Shown in pieces: positions 1-8,835 of a stretch of DNA of 64,000 bases; within the stretch, counting starts at the first letter, position 1, and each line of letters opens with the position of its first letter. This DNA is from JAFKKS01 sp050187875 (GTDB taxonomy: Bacteria; Pseudomonadota; Alphaproteobacteria; Rhizobiales; Xanthobacteraceae), in contig JBFWXB010000003.1 of assembly GCA_050187875.1 (NCBI GenBank), forward strand, positions 62,001-126,000, read 5' to 3'. A program made the position numbers and the translations under genes. The notes under the pieces are model-generated. The model did no database searches and was not told the DNA's origin. It saw nothing but the letters and a program-made list of their open reading frames with translations.

Positions 1-771
1 CTGGTGGCCTTCGCCGACACCGGCGATCGCCTGACGCTGGATGTCTCGGAGCACCTCGCGCTTTCGGTGCGGGGACCGACCGCGCAAGCGAGCGGCGACA
101 TCGACGACAACCTCGTGCTCAAAGCCGCCCGCGCCTTCGTCGCGCGGTTCGACGGCGCGCGGGCCGGACATTTCATCTTGAACAAGACGCTTCCGGTCGC
201 AGCAGGCATCGGCGGCGGATCGTCCGACGCCGCCGCGGCGCTGCGGCTCTTGGCGCGCCTGAACGGCGTCGCGTCAGATGATGCGCGGCTTTTCGCTATC
301 GCCGCCTCCCTCGGCGCCGACGTTCCGGTTTGCCTTGTTCCGCGGGCACGCCTCATGCGCGGCATCGGTGAACGGCTCTCCGCGCCGATCGCCGGCGCTG
401 CGCTACCCGCCATTCTCGTCAACCCGCGTCTCGCGGTTCCGACCAAGGACGTCTTCGCTCGCCTTGCCGAGATGCGGCAGGGGACGCCTGCAGCGACGCC
501 GGCCGAAATCGAGGCGTCGTCCGTCGAGGCGATGATCGCCGACGGCGTGAACGATCTCGAAGCGCCCGCCGTTTCCCTGCAGCCGATCATCGCCGATGTG
601 CTCGGAGCACTGCGCGCGCTTCCCGGCTGCAGGCTCGCGCGCATGTCAGGCTCAGGCGCGACCTGTTTCGCGCTTTTTCCAAGTTTGCGCGCAGCGCAAA
701 GCGCCGCGAAGACCTTGCGCACGCAGCACCCGGGCTGGTGGGTGCGCGACTGTATGCTCAACCGCAGTTAA
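1..771 (+). CDS. ispE: 4-diphosphocytidyl-2-C-methyl-D-erythritol kinase, 5' partial
   Basis: This is a GHMP-family kinase that phosphorylates CDP-ME in the MEP isoprenoid pathway in the cytosol. The visible part is about 256 residues and the start lies upstream of the window. The GHMP ATP-binding loop is clear as AGIGGGSSDAAAALR near residue 68, preceded by LPV. The C-terminal GHMP domain carries the glycine-rich SGSGATCFALF stretch near residue 214. Full-length family members are about 280-300 residues, so only about 30-40 residues are missing. Two prenyl synthases elsewhere in the window use its pathway products. The reading frame is open to the first base. Confidence 0.95.
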   Translation: MVAFADTGDRLTLDVSEHLALSVRGPTAQASGDIDDNLVLKAARAFVARFDGARAGHFILNKTLPVAAGIGGGSSDAAAALRLLARLNGVASDDARLFAIAASLGADVPVCLVPRARLMRGIGERLSAPIAGAALPAILVNPRLAVPTKDVFARLAEMRQGTPAATPAEIEASSVEAMIADGVNDLEAPAVSLQPIIADVLGALRALPGCRLARMSGSGATCFALFPSLRAAQSAAKTLRTQHPGWWVRDCMLNRS

Positions 772-780
772 GCCGTATGC

Positions 781-866
781 GTCATGCGCGGGCTTGACCC
801 GCGCATCCATCTTTCTTGGCAAGAAATTTTAATTGATGGATTGCCGGTTCAAGCCCGGCAATGACG
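781..866. repeat. paired inverted intergenic repeat (BIME-like)
   Basis: Two oppositely oriented hairpin modules share the layout TCAT-GC-rich stem-ATCCATC, spacer, GATGGAT-stem-ATGAC. The first stem is GCGCGGGCTTGACCCGCGC; the second is TTGCCGG followed by CCGGCAA. The element lies between the convergent stops of ispE and panB, where it could form a terminator-like structure. At least five related elements occur in the window. Confidence 0.8.
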
Positions 867-877
867 ATATCGGGCAG

Positions 878-1699
878 TCAGCCCTTCTTGATCTCGTAGA
901 CATGCGCCGCGGCCGGAAAGCTGCGGTCGCGCACGTCTGCGGCATAGGCAGCGATAGCCGCTTCCGCCGCAGCGCCAAGCTCGGCATAGCGCTTGACGAA
1001 TTTGGGCACGCGCGGCGTGAAGCCGAGCATGTCGTCGACGACGAGAATCTGCCCGTCGCAAGCAGCGCTCGCGCCGATGCCGATCGTCGGAACGGCGATC
1101 TCGCGCGTGATGCGTGCCGCCAGCGGCTCCGCCATCGCTTCGAGCACCACCGCGAAAGCGCCCGCTTCCGCAACGGCGCGCGCATCGCCCGCGATCAGCT
1201 CCTCCTCCTCGACGTTGCGACCGCGCGCGCGGAAGGTGCCCAGCACATTGATCGCCTGCGGCGTGAGGCCGACATGCGCCAGTACGGGAATGCCGCGCGC
1301 GACGAGGAACGCGATGGTCTCGGCCGTATGCGCGCCGCCCTCGACCTTGACGGCGCCGCAGCCTGTTTCCTGGACGACGCGCGCCGCGCTCTCGAAGGCG
1401 CGTTCGCGCGAGGCTTCATAGCTGCCGAACGGCAAATCGACCACGACAAGCGCGTGCTTCGCGGCCCGCATCACCGCCTTGCCGTGCAGGATCATCATGT
1501 CGAGCGTAACCGGCACAGTGCTTTCGAACCCATGCTTCACCATGCCGACGGAATCGCCGACCAGGATCAGATCACAATGCGGGTCCGCAAGCGCTGCGGT
1601 GGGAGCGTCATAAGAAGTGAGCGCGACGATCGGCGTCGCGCCCTTGCGTGCGCGAATATCGGGGGCGGTCACCCGTTTGATGGGAGCTTGCGATGACAT
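878..1699 (-). CDS. panB: 3-methyl-2-oxobutanoate hydroxymethyltransferase
   Basis: This 273-residue protein is ketopantoate hydroxymethyltransferase, the first committed enzyme of pantothenate synthesis. It transfers a hydroxymethyl group from methylene-THF to alpha-ketoisovalerate. The family metal and substrate motifs are in order: LTSYDAPTA, LVGDSVGMVKHG (Asp), VVVDLPFGSYEAS (Asp), VKVEGG (Glu) and the catalytic glutamate in VVLEAMAEPLA. Length matches the family. The ATG at 1699 has no obvious Shine-Dalgarno sequence, but the N-terminus (MSSQAPIKRVTAPDI) fits homologues. No panC is adjacent. Confidence 0.95.
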   Translation of the reverse strand: MSSQAPIKRVTAPDIRARKGATPIVALTSYDAPTAALADPHCDLILVGDSVGMVKHGFESTVPVTLDMMILHGKAVMRAAKHALVVVDLPFGSYEASRERAFESAARVVQETGCGAVKVEGGAHTAETIAFLVARGIPVLAHVGLTPQAINVLGTFRARGRNVEEEELIAGDARAVAEAGAFAVVLEAMAEPLAARITREIAVPTIGIGASAACDGQILVVDDMLGFTPRVPKFVKRYAELGAAAEAAIAAYAADVRDRSFPAAAHVYEIKKG

Positions 1700-1777
1700 T
1701 AGCGCTGTTTGGGAAAGTGGACCGAAAACCTCAACCTGGCGCGCCGCGGCAGAACGCCGCGCAGCGCCGCGGGGACA

Positions 1778-2785
1778 TCAGTGCGCCCGGCCGATGCAGA
1801 ATTCGACGGTGTCGATCAATGCCATCTTGATCGGCGAATCGGGAAAGAGCGCCAGCGCGTCCTTCGCGATCGCGCCGTAGTGACGGGCGCGCTTGATCGT
1901 GTCCTCGAGCGTGCGGTGGCGCGTCATCAGGGTCACCGCCTGTTCGAGATCGCCCTCGGTGTGATCGCCCTGCTCGAGCGTGCGCCGCCAGAACTCGCGC
2001 TCTTTCTCGGAGCCGCGGCGGAAGGCCAGCACCACAGGCAGCGTGATCTTGCCCTCGCGAAAATCGTCGCCGACATTCTTGCCGAGCTTGGGCGCCTTGC
2101 CGCCGTAGTCGAGCGCGTCGTCGACCAGCTGGAAGGCGATGCCGAGGTTCATGCCGAAGGAACGGCAGGCGGCCTGCTCTGCTTTCGGTCGCGCGGCGAT
2201 GACGGGGCCGACCTCGCACGCGGCCGCGAAGAGCTCCGCCGTCTTGGCGCGGATGACGGCGACGTATTCGTCTTCCGTCGTCGCAGTATTCTTCGCAGCC
2301 GCGAGCTGCATCACCTCGCCTTCGGCGATGACGGCGGCTGCAGACGATAGAATCTCGAGCGCGCGCAGCGAGCCCACCTCGACCATCATCTTGAACGCCT
2401 GCCCGAGCAGAAAGTCGCCGACCAGCACGCTCGCCTCATTGCCCCAGAGCATGCGCGCGGCCATGCGGCCGCGCCGCATCTCGCTCTCGTCGACGACGTC
2501 GTCATGCAGCAGCGTCGCCGTGTGCATGAACTCCACGGACGCCGAGAGCTTGATGTGGCCATCACCCGCATAGCCGGCGAGCTGCGCCATCGCGAGGGTC
2601 AGCATCGGGCGGAGGCGCTTACCGCCGGAATCGATGAGGTGGTTGGCGACCTCCGGGATCATCGCGACGTCGGAACCGGTACGGGACAGGATCATCGCAT
2701 TGACCCGCGCCATATCCGGGCTGACCAGCTCGACCAGCGGATCGATGGAGGCGGACGGGCTTTCGAAGGGAACGATAACGGCCAA
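1778..2785 (-). CDS. ispB: long-chain polyprenyl (octaprenyl-type) diphosphate synthase
   Basis: This 335-residue trans-prenyltransferase extends FPP with IPP to give the quinone side chain. The first Asp-rich motif is HDDVVDESEMRRG and the second is LVDDALDYGG. The GGKRLRPMLTLA substrate loop is near the N-terminus. The start is TTG at 2785 (AVIVPFES...), supported by a GGAG 8 bases upstream and by the N-terminal sequence typical of alphaproteobacterial homologues. It is divergent from the methyltransferase fusion that follows, a neighbourhood I recall from Bradyrhizobium relatives. A second, FPP-synthase-type paralogue lies at 58140-59081. The chain length made cannot be read from sequence with certainty. 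Confidence 0.9.
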   Translation of the reverse strand: MAVIVPFESPSASIDPLVELVSPDMARVNAMILSRTGSDVAMIPEVANHLIDSGGKRLRPMLTLAMAQLAGYAGDGHIKLSASVEFMHTATLLHDDVVDESEMRRGRMAARMLWGNEASVLVGDFLLGQAFKMMVEVGSLRALEILSSAAAVIAEGEVMQLAAAKNTATTEDEYVAVIRAKTAELFAAACEVGPVIAARPKAEQAACRSFGMNLGIAFQLVDDALDYGGKAPKLGKNVGDDFREGKITLPVVLAFRRGSEKEREFWRRTLEQGDHTEGDLEQAVTLMTRHRTLEDTIKRARHYGAIAKDALALFPDSPIKMALIDTVEFCIGRAH

Positions 2786-2960
2786 AACGGGTCTCCGCGG
2801 GTCTCGACGGCCAAGGCCGTCCGCAACGGTCGCAAAAATAGAGGGGGACGCGTCAAATGGCTACCTATCCGCGGCCTTCCCAGTCTGGAGATGGTATCAC
2901 ACGCTTAAAAACGGCATGCTCCCTCGATAAGGACCGGCGAACGGCGAAGGACACCAAACC

Positions 2961-3944
2961 ATGCGAGAGCTTTTGCGGGCCAACGATGCGGTGCTGTTGT
3001 CGGCCGCAGGCGCGCTCCTCGATGGCGCCGGCATCCCGCACCTCCTCCTCGATCAGAATATGAGCGTGCTCGAGGGCTCCCTCGGTGTCCTGCAGCGGCG
3101 CCTGCTCGTGCATGACGAGAACTTGCGAGCCGCCCGCCGCCTTTTGGAAGACGCCGGGCTCGCCCATGAGCTGCGCCCGGACACCGACGTGACCGAGGAC
3201 GCCGCGCTCGGCGGCGCCATTCGGCTGCGGCAACCGCGCAAGGGCCATCGCTTTGGTCACGACGCGATTCTCCTCGCCGCCGCGACGGCGGCAAGCGCCG
3301 GCGAGCACGTCGTCGACCTCGGCGCCGGCGTCGGCGCGGCCGGCATCGCGCTGGCGTATCGCGTTCCGGGCCTGCGCGTGACGCTCGCCGAAATCGACCC
3401 GCTGCTCGTCGAGCTCGCCGAGGAAAACACGTATCTCAACGGCCTGCAGGATCGCGTGCAGGTGGTCGAGGTGGACGCCGCCGGCTCCTCATGGGGACTG
3501 TCGAGTGCAGGGCTCGAGTCCGAGGGCGCGTCGGGCGTCACGATGAACCCGCCGTTCAACGATGCCGCAAGCCATCGGCCGTCACCATTCGCCGCGCGTG
3601 CCCGCGCGCATGTCGCCGCGCCCGACACGCTCACCGCATGGATCGCCACCGCGCGCTATCTTCTCGCGCCGCAAGGGTCGCTGACGATGATCTGGCGCGC
3701 CGACGGCCTTCACGACCTCCTCGCGGCGCTTGCGGCCGATTTTGGCGGCATCACTGTTCTTCCTGTGCAGCCGAAGCCGCAGGCGCCGGCGATCCGCGTC
3801 ATCGTGCGGGCGATAAAAGGGAGCACGGCGCCCGTATCGACGCTCGCGCCGCTCGTTCTCAATGACATGGGCAACAAACCGTCGGCGGCTGCGGAGGCGG
3901 TGCTGCGCGAGGGCGCGACCTTGCCGCTCGCCACGCTGGCTTGA
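2961..3944 (+). CDS. DUF2007 domain fused to TrmN6-like N6-adenine methyltransferase
   Basis: This 327-residue protein has two parts. Residues 1-72 look like a DUF2007 signal-transducing domain (MRELLRANDAVLLSAAGALL ... SVLEGSLGVL). Residues 77-327 form a class I SAM methyltransferase with motif I VDLGAGVGAAG (118-128), an acidic EIDP after beta-2 (144-147), and motif IV NPPF (196-199), which is typical of tRNA1(Val) A37 N6-methyltransferases. I recall these as two adjacent genes in related rhizobia. Here they read as one frame through ELRPDTDVTED. A GTG in frame at 3189 could be an internal start for the methyltransferase alone, but no Shine-Dalgarno precedes it. The substrate is inferred only from the motif. 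Confidence 0.85.
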   Translation: MRELLRANDAVLLSAAGALLDGAGIPHLLLDQNMSVLEGSLGVLQRRLLVHDENLRAARRLLEDAGLAHELRPDTDVTEDAALGGAIRLRQPRKGHRFGHDAILLAAATAASAGEHVVDLGAGVGAAGIALAYRVPGLRVTLAEIDPLLVELAEENTYLNGLQDRVQVVEVDAAGSSWGLSSAGLESEGASGVTMNPPFNDAASHRPSPFAARARAHVAAPDTLTAWIATARYLLAPQGSLTMIWRADGLHDLLAALAADFGGITVLPVQPKPQAPAIRVIVRAIKGSTAPVSTLAPLVLNDMGNKPSAAAEAVLREGATLPLATLA

Positions 3945-3975
3945 GGACGCTCAAAACGCCCCCTATCTCAGCACC

Positions 3976-4869
3976 ATGAGCGAGCAGCCCTCCCTTCTCA
4001 CTGACGGCATGAACAGCCTGCGGCGCATGCTGCCGCGCCGCTTCCGCGGCGATATTCCCGTCGTGCCGGTCGTGCGGCTTTCGGGCGTCATCGGCTTCTC
4101 GACGCCGCTGCGGCCGGGACTGACCCTGTCGTCCTGCGCCAAGGCGCTCGACCGCGCCTTCGCACGCCCGAGGGCAAAGGCCGTCGCCCTGGCGATCAAC
4201 TCGCCCGGCGGTTCGGCCGTACAGTCGCATATGATCTTCAAGCGCATCCGCCAGCTCGCGGAGGAAAAAGCGATCCCGGTGATCGCCTTCGTCGAGGATG
4301 TCGGCGCGAGCGGCGGCTACATGATCGCCTGCGCGGCGGACGAGATCATCGTCGACGAGACCTCGATCGTCGGTTCGATCGGCGTTGTCGGCGGCTCGTT
4401 CGGATTCCACAAGCTCCTGGACAAGATCGGCGTCGAGCGCCGGCTCTATACGGCCGGCGATCACAAGGCGATGCTCGACCCGTTCCTGCCGGAGAATCAA
4501 AGCGACGTCGAACGGCTCAAGGCGATCCAGCGCGAGATCCATGACGCCTTCATCGCCCTCGTGAAGGCGCGGCGCGGCCCGGCGCTGCAGCTCGGCAATG
4601 ACGACCTTTTCTCGGGCGCCTATTGGACCGGCCGCAAGGCGGTGGAGCTCGGTCTCGCCGATCGGGTCGGCGATTTGCGCAGCGTTCTGCGCGCGCGATT
4701 CGGCGACAAGGTCGACATCCCGCTGATCACCGGGCCGAAGAACTTCTTCGGCCGCAGCACGCCGGGCATCGGCTCCGCTCTTTTTGGCCGCAGCGAAGGC
4801 CTGAGCTTCGCCGACGATCTTGTCTCGGCGGTGGAGACCCGCGCCATTTGGGCGCGATTCGGGCTGTGA
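3976..4869 (+). CDS. S49 family (SppA/SohB-like) serine peptidase
   Basis: This 297-residue protein belongs to the S49 signal-peptide-peptidase family, membrane-associated ClpP-fold proteases. The core shows INSPGGSAVQS, the catalytic serine in VEDVGASGGYMIACAAD, and VGSIGVVGG. A catalytic lysine probably follows in the YTAGDHKAMLDPF segment. No clear transmembrane helix precedes the domain, so it resembles the short soluble or peripheral form. ATG 3976 is chosen because the upstream extension is low-complexity Arg-rich. It lies 31 bases after the methyltransferase and shares its strand with the next genes, so it is probably co-transcribed. Confidence 0.9.
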   Translation: MSEQPSLLTDGMNSLRRMLPRRFRGDIPVVPVVRLSGVIGFSTPLRPGLTLSSCAKALDRAFARPRAKAVALAINSPGGSAVQSHMIFKRIRQLAEEKAIPVIAFVEDVGASGGYMIACAADEIIVDETSIVGSIGVVGGSFGFHKLLDKIGVERRLYTAGDHKAMLDPFLPENQSDVERLKAIQREIHDAFIALVKARRGPALQLGNDDLFSGAYWTGRKAVELGLADRVGDLRSVLRARFGDKVDIPLITGPKNFFGRSTPGIGSALFGRSEGLSFADDLVSAVETRAIWARFGL

Positions 4870-4933
4870 TAGTCAACGCAGTCCCGCCACAATAGCGGCG
4901 CAGCCTACCCCAGTGTCGTTGCAAGGATCGCGC

Positions 4934-5140
4934 ATGCCGCCCGTTCTCGTTGCCATCTTGGGCGCCGTCGGCGCCATGATCGCAGCCAAGTGGCTGATGA
5001 AAGAGGCGCGCCGCATCAATGCGGAGCTGCATCCTCCGGCTGACGACCTCCGCGCGGGCGATATGAAGCACGAGCCGATCCCGACGCTGCGCCGCGACGC
5101 CTCGGGCATCTATCGTCCGAGCTCTGATCGTCGCGGCTGA
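4934..5140 (+). CDS. small conserved membrane-anchored protein
   Basis: This 68-residue protein has one N-terminal hydrophobic segment (PPVLVAILGAVGAMIAA) followed by a charged tail (KEARRINAELHPPADDL ... HEPIPTLRRD). I recognise it only as the kind of short unnamed protein found between the S49 peptidase and glyQ in rhizobia. The ATG at 4934 starts right at the hydrophobic segment. The function is unknown. The position downstream of the S49 protease suggests co-transcription. Confidence 0.75.
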   Translation: MPPVLVAILGAVGAMIAAKWLMKEARRINAELHPPADDLRAGDMKHEPIPTLRRDASGIYRPSSDRRG

Positions 5141-5222
5141 TCGCGCCGCTTGACCCTCCGCCGAGGCGTCGATAGGGTCCGCCGCGTCGCGTTAAGCTCT
5201 TTCCATTGTTGAAGAAAATCCG

Positions 5223-6170
5223 ATGAGCCAGCCGGGCCTGCCCGCGCATATGGAGCCTGCCCGCTCCTTCCAAGGCCTGATCCTGGCGCTGCAGCGCTAT
5301 TGGGCCGACTATGGCTGCGTCATCCTACAGCCCTACGACATGGAAGTCGGCGCCGGCACGTTCCATCCGGCGACCAGCTTGCGGGCACTCGGCCCCCTGC
5401 CCTGGAATGCGGCCTATGTGCAGCCCTCGCGCCGTCCGAAGGACGGGCGTTATGGCGAGAACCCGAACCGGCTGCAGCACTACTATCAGTTCCAGGTAAT
5501 CCTGAAGCCGTCGCCGTCCGACCTGCAGGACCTCTATCTCAAGTCGCTCTACGCGATCGGCATCGACCCGAAGGTCCACGACATCCGCTTTGTCGAGGAC
5601 GACTGGGAGAGCCCGACGCTCGGCGCCTGGGGTCTCGGTTGGGAGTGCTGGTGCGACGGCATGGAGGTCTCGCAGTTCACCTACTTCCAGCAGGTCGCCG
5701 GCTTCGAATGCGCGCCGGTCGCCGGCGAATTGACCTACGGGCTCGAGCGCCTCGCGATGTATGTGCAGGGCGTCGAGAACGTCTATGACCTCAACTTCAA
5801 CGGCCGCGAAGGCGCCGAGAAGGTGACTTACGGCGACGTGTTCCTGCAAGCGGAGCAGGAATATTCGCGGCACAATTTCGAGCATGCCGACACCGCGATG
5901 CTGTTCGAGCAGTTCAAGATGGCCGAAGGCGCGTGCCAGAAATATCTCGCCGCCGGCTGGGCGAGCGACAAGAAGGAGCGCCACCTGATGGCGCTCCCGG
6001 CCTACGATCAGTGCATCAAGGCGAGCCACGTCTTCAATCTGCTCGACGCGCGCGGCGTGATCTCCGTGACCGAGCGGCAGGGCTATATCCTGCGCGTGCG
6101 CGAACTCGCGAAAGCCTGCGGCGCGGCCTGGCTCGCGACGGCAGCCGGCGGAGCAGCGGCAAATGCCTGA
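5223..6170 (+). CDS. glyQ: glycine--tRNA ligase subunit alpha
   Basis: This 315-residue protein is the catalytic class II subunit of the bacterial alpha2beta2 glycyl-tRNA synthetase. Family hallmarks are visible: YWADYGCVILQPYDMEVG, GTFHPATSLRALGP, YVQPSRRPKDGRYGENPNR and GLGWECWCDGMEVSQFTYF. It is slightly longer than the usual 290-300 residues, with an Ala-rich C-terminus. The stop overlaps the glyS start by 8 bases, consistent with translational coupling of the two subunits. Confidence 0.97.
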   Translation: MSQPGLPAHMEPARSFQGLILALQRYWADYGCVILQPYDMEVGAGTFHPATSLRALGPLPWNAAYVQPSRRPKDGRYGENPNRLQHYYQFQVILKPSPSDLQDLYLKSLYAIGIDPKVHDIRFVEDDWESPTLGAWGLGWECWCDGMEVSQFTYFQQVAGFECAPVAGELTYGLERLAMYVQGVENVYDLNFNGREGAEKVTYGDVFLQAEQEYSRHNFEHADTAMLFEQFKMAEGACQKYLAAGWASDKKERHLMALPAYDQCIKASHVFNLLDARGVISVTERQGYILRVRELAKACGAAWLATAAGGAAANA

Positions 6171-8265
6171 CCTTCTGCTCGAGCTTTTCTCCGAGGAAAT
6201 CCCCGCGCGCATGCAGGCGAAGGCGGCGGACGACCTCAAGGCGATGGTGACGAACGCGCTGGTCGACGCCGGGCTCGTCTACGAGGGGGCGCGCGCTTTC
6301 GTCACGCCGCGGCGCCTTGCGCTCTGGGTGCAAGGCCTCCCCGTGCGGCAGCCCGACCTGCGCGAAGAGAAGAAGGGGCCGCGCGTCGGCGCGCCGGAGA
6401 ACGCGGTCGCCGGCTTCCTCAAGAGCGCGGGGCTTGCTTCGCTCTCTGAAGCGACGATCCAGAAGGACCCGAAGAAGGGCGACTTCTATGTCGCGCTGAT
6501 CGAGAAGCCGGGCCGCGCCACGATCGACGTAATCGCCGAGATCATGCCGAAGGTCGTGCGTACCTTCCCGTGGCCGAAATCGATGCGCTGGGGCGCGGCG
6601 TCGGCGAAACCGGGCGCTCTCACCTGGGTGCGGCCGCTGCATTCGATCCTCGCGATCTTCGGGCCGGAAACGGAAGACCCCGATGTGGTGCCGTTCGACG
6701 TCGGCGGCATCAAAGCGGGCGACACGACGCGCGGGCATCGTTTTCTCGCACCCGAGCCGTTTGCCGTGCGGCGGCTCGATGATTACGCGGCGAAGCTCGA
6801 AGCGGCGAAAGTCGTGCTCGACCCGGCGCGGCGGCGCGAGATCATCCTCGCCGACGCGAAGAACCTCGCCTTCGCGCAAGGGTTCGAACTGGTCCGGGAC
6901 GAGGGACTGCTCAACGAGGTCGCCGGCCTCGTCGAATGGCCGGTCGTGCTCATGGGCTCGTTCGACGAAGCGTTCCTCGCGATCCCGCCGGAAGTGATCC
7001 GCACCACCATCCGCGCCAACCAGAAGTGCTTCGTGCTGCAGAAGGCCGGCGTGCTTGCCGACAAATTCATCCTGGTCGCCAACACCGAGGCGAGCGACGG
7101 CGGCGCCGCGATCGTCGCCGGCAATGAGCGCGTCATTCGCGCGCGGCTCTCCGACGCGAAATTCTTCTATGAGACCGATCTCAAGACGCCGCTTGCCGCG
7201 CGCGTCGAGAAGCTCAAGGAGATCGTGTTCCACGAGAAGCTCGGCACGCAGGCCGAGCGCGTGGAGCGCATCGCGCGGCTGGCGCGGGAGCTTAGCTCCA
7301 TCGTCGGCGCGGACGCGGACAAAGCCGAGCGCGCGGCGCGGCTCGCCAAGGCCGATCTCGTCACCGAGATGGTCGGCGAATTCCCTGAGCTGCAAGGGCT
7401 CATGGGGAAATACTATGCGCTGGCGCAGGGCGAGGACGAAGCCGTCGCGCGCGCGATCGAGGAACACTACAAGCCGGTCGGACCGAGTGACCGCGTGCCG
7501 ACCGATCCGGTCAGTATCGCCGTCGCGCTCGCCGACAAGATCGACACGTTGGTTGGCTTCTGGGCGATCGACGAGAAGCCGACCGGATCGAAGGACCCTT
7601 ATGCGCTGCGCCGCGCGGCGCTGGGCGTAATCCGGCTGATTCTCGACAATGAGCTGCGTCTCTCGCTTGGAGAAGTTTGCGCCATTGCTATCCAGGGAAG
7701 CGGCAAAGCACTGGCTGATCCTGTTGCTGTCTTAAGTCCCTTGTTCGCATTCTTCTTCGACCGCCTGAAAGTCCAACTGCGCGAGCAAGGGGCACGACAC
7801 GACCTCGTCGACGCCGTGCTCGCGCAGGGCGGCGAAGGGCAGGACGATCTCCTCCTTATCGTGCGCCGCGTCGAGGCGCTGAGCGCGATGCTCGCGACCG
7901 AGGACGGCAAGAACCTGCTTGCCGGATACAAGCGCGCGGCGAACATCATCGCCATCGAGGAGAAGAAGGACGCCCGCCAATATCACGGCAAGCCCGATCC
8001 GCAGCTCTACCTGCAGAAGGAGGAGCGCGAGCTTGCGGTCGCGATCGCCGCGGCGAAACAGGAGGCCGAGAAAGCCGTCGCGCAGGAGGACTTCGCCAAG
8101 GCGATGCATGCGATCGCGACCTTGCGGCCGTTCGTCGATGCGTTCTTCGACAAGGTGACCGTCAACGTCGAGATGGCGGACCGGCGCGAGAACCGGCTAA
8201 AGCTGCTCAACGAAATCCGCGACGCGACGCGCGCCGTCGCCGATTTCTCGAAGATCGCGGGATAG
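6163..8265 (+). CDS. glyS: glycine--tRNA ligase subunit beta
   Basis: This 700-residue protein is the beta subunit of tetrameric glycyl-tRNA synthetase, which contributes tRNA binding. It begins MPDLLLELFSEEIPARM, the standard family start. It continues with VTPRRLALWV, LPKPMRWG-like sequence (WPKSMRWG), GHRFL, a DALR-like region and the YHGKPDP ... FFDKVTVNVE C-terminus. The segment around 7676-7790 (AIAIQGSGKALADPVAVLSP) uses codons richer in A/T than its flanks, but the frame is continuous. A BIME-like repeat follows the stop directly. Confidence 0.97.
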   Translation: MPDLLLELFSEEIPARMQAKAADDLKAMVTNALVDAGLVYEGARAFVTPRRLALWVQGLPVRQPDLREEKKGPRVGAPENAVAGFLKSAGLASLSEATIQKDPKKGDFYVALIEKPGRATIDVIAEIMPKVVRTFPWPKSMRWGAASAKPGALTWVRPLHSILAIFGPETEDPDVVPFDVGGIKAGDTTRGHRFLAPEPFAVRRLDDYAAKLEAAKVVLDPARRREIILADAKNLAFAQGFELVRDEGLLNEVAGLVEWPVVLMGSFDEAFLAIPPEVIRTTIRANQKCFVLQKAGVLADKFILVANTEASDGGAAIVAGNERVIRARLSDAKFFYETDLKTPLAARVEKLKEIVFHEKLGTQAERVERIARLARELSSIVGADADKAERAARLAKADLVTEMVGEFPELQGLMGKYYALAQGEDEAVARAIEEHYKPVGPSDRVPTDPVSIAVALADKIDTLVGFWAIDEKPTGSKDPYALRRAALGVIRLILDNELRLSLGEVCAIAIQGSGKALADPVAVLSPLFAFFFDRLKVQLREQGARHDLVDAVLAQGGEGQDDLLLIVRRVEALSAMLATEDGKNLLAGYKRAANIIAIEEKKDARQYHGKPDPQLYLQKEERELAVAIAAAKQEAEKAVAQEDFAKAMHAIATLRPFVDAFFDKVTVNVEMADRRENRLKLLNEIRDATRAVADFSKIAG

Positions 8266-8274
8266 GCGCCGCAT

Positions 8275-8412
8275 CGTCATTGCCGGGCTTGACCCGGCAA
8301 TCCATCACTTTCACGAAGAAGATGGATGCCCGGGTCAAGCCCGGGCATGACGACCTGACGACAGTCGCCAAGGCTTGCGATTACTGGGTCCCCGCCTTCG
8401 CGGGGACGACAC
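8275..8412. repeat. paired inverted repeat plus a half module
   Basis: Bases 8275-8352 form a paired element: GTCATTGCCGGGCTTGACC on one side and CCCGGGTCAAGCCCGGGCAT on the other, with inner ATCCATC and GATGGAT. Bases 8385-8412 hold a single module of the second subfamily, TCCCCGCCTTCGCGGGGAC. Chance translation gives the 'RQSITF ... KPGHDD' pattern known from Bradyrhizobium-type intergenic repeats. It could end glyS transcription. Confidence 0.8.
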
Positions 8413-8463
8413 GCAAAGGGCGTCGCGCGGTCAAGCAACAACAATCGCTGAACGCGCACGTCT

Positions 8464-8676
8464 CTACTGCTGCGCGCTGCAGGGCGTGTAGCGGCCGTAG
8501 CCCTCATCCTGATAGCACTCGGTCGCCGGCGCGCCGGCCGGCCGCGCGGTGCCGGGCTCGACAGAGGCATGCGGGGCGGGCGCGTAGGCCGTCGCCGGCG
8601 ACGGGCCGAGGCTCGTGAGCGACGGGATGCATCCCCCCAGCGTCACGGCGGCGAGAATGAGAATGGCGATACGCAC
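8464..8676 (-). CDS. small predicted lipoprotein
   Basis: The product is about 70 residues: a short lipoprotein signal (RIAILILAAVTLGGC) with a lipobox LGGC, then a Pro/Ala-rich mature part ending in ECYQDEGYGRYTPCSAQQ. Two cysteines near the C-terminus could form a disulphide. The start is taken as GTG 8676 because GGAGG lies 5 bases upstream; a GTG at 8688 is the alternative. It is convergent with glyS and divergent from the transporter. I do not know its function; the envelope location is inferred from the lipobox. Confidence 0.65.
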   Translation of the reverse strand: MRIAILILAAVTLGGCIPSLTSLGPSPATAYAPAPHASVEPGTARPAGAPATECYQDEGYGRYTPCSAQQ

Positions 8677-8835
8677 GGAAGCCTCCACGGCCTTAGAACC
8701 GCGCCATCCTTAGTCGAACCTTCGGAGCCGCTCAACGGCGCCGCGCGCTTTCCGTTCGACTGTGGCCGCAAAAGCGCGTTTCCAAATGCGCCCTCGAATA
8801 CCGTAAAGTGCCGCGCCCTCTCATCCGGTCCCGCC

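Noticed and set aside
7676..7790. Possible frameshift in glyS where codon usage shifts
   Set aside because: The frame is continuous and downstream GlyS motifs are in the same frame, so it is only a local composition change.
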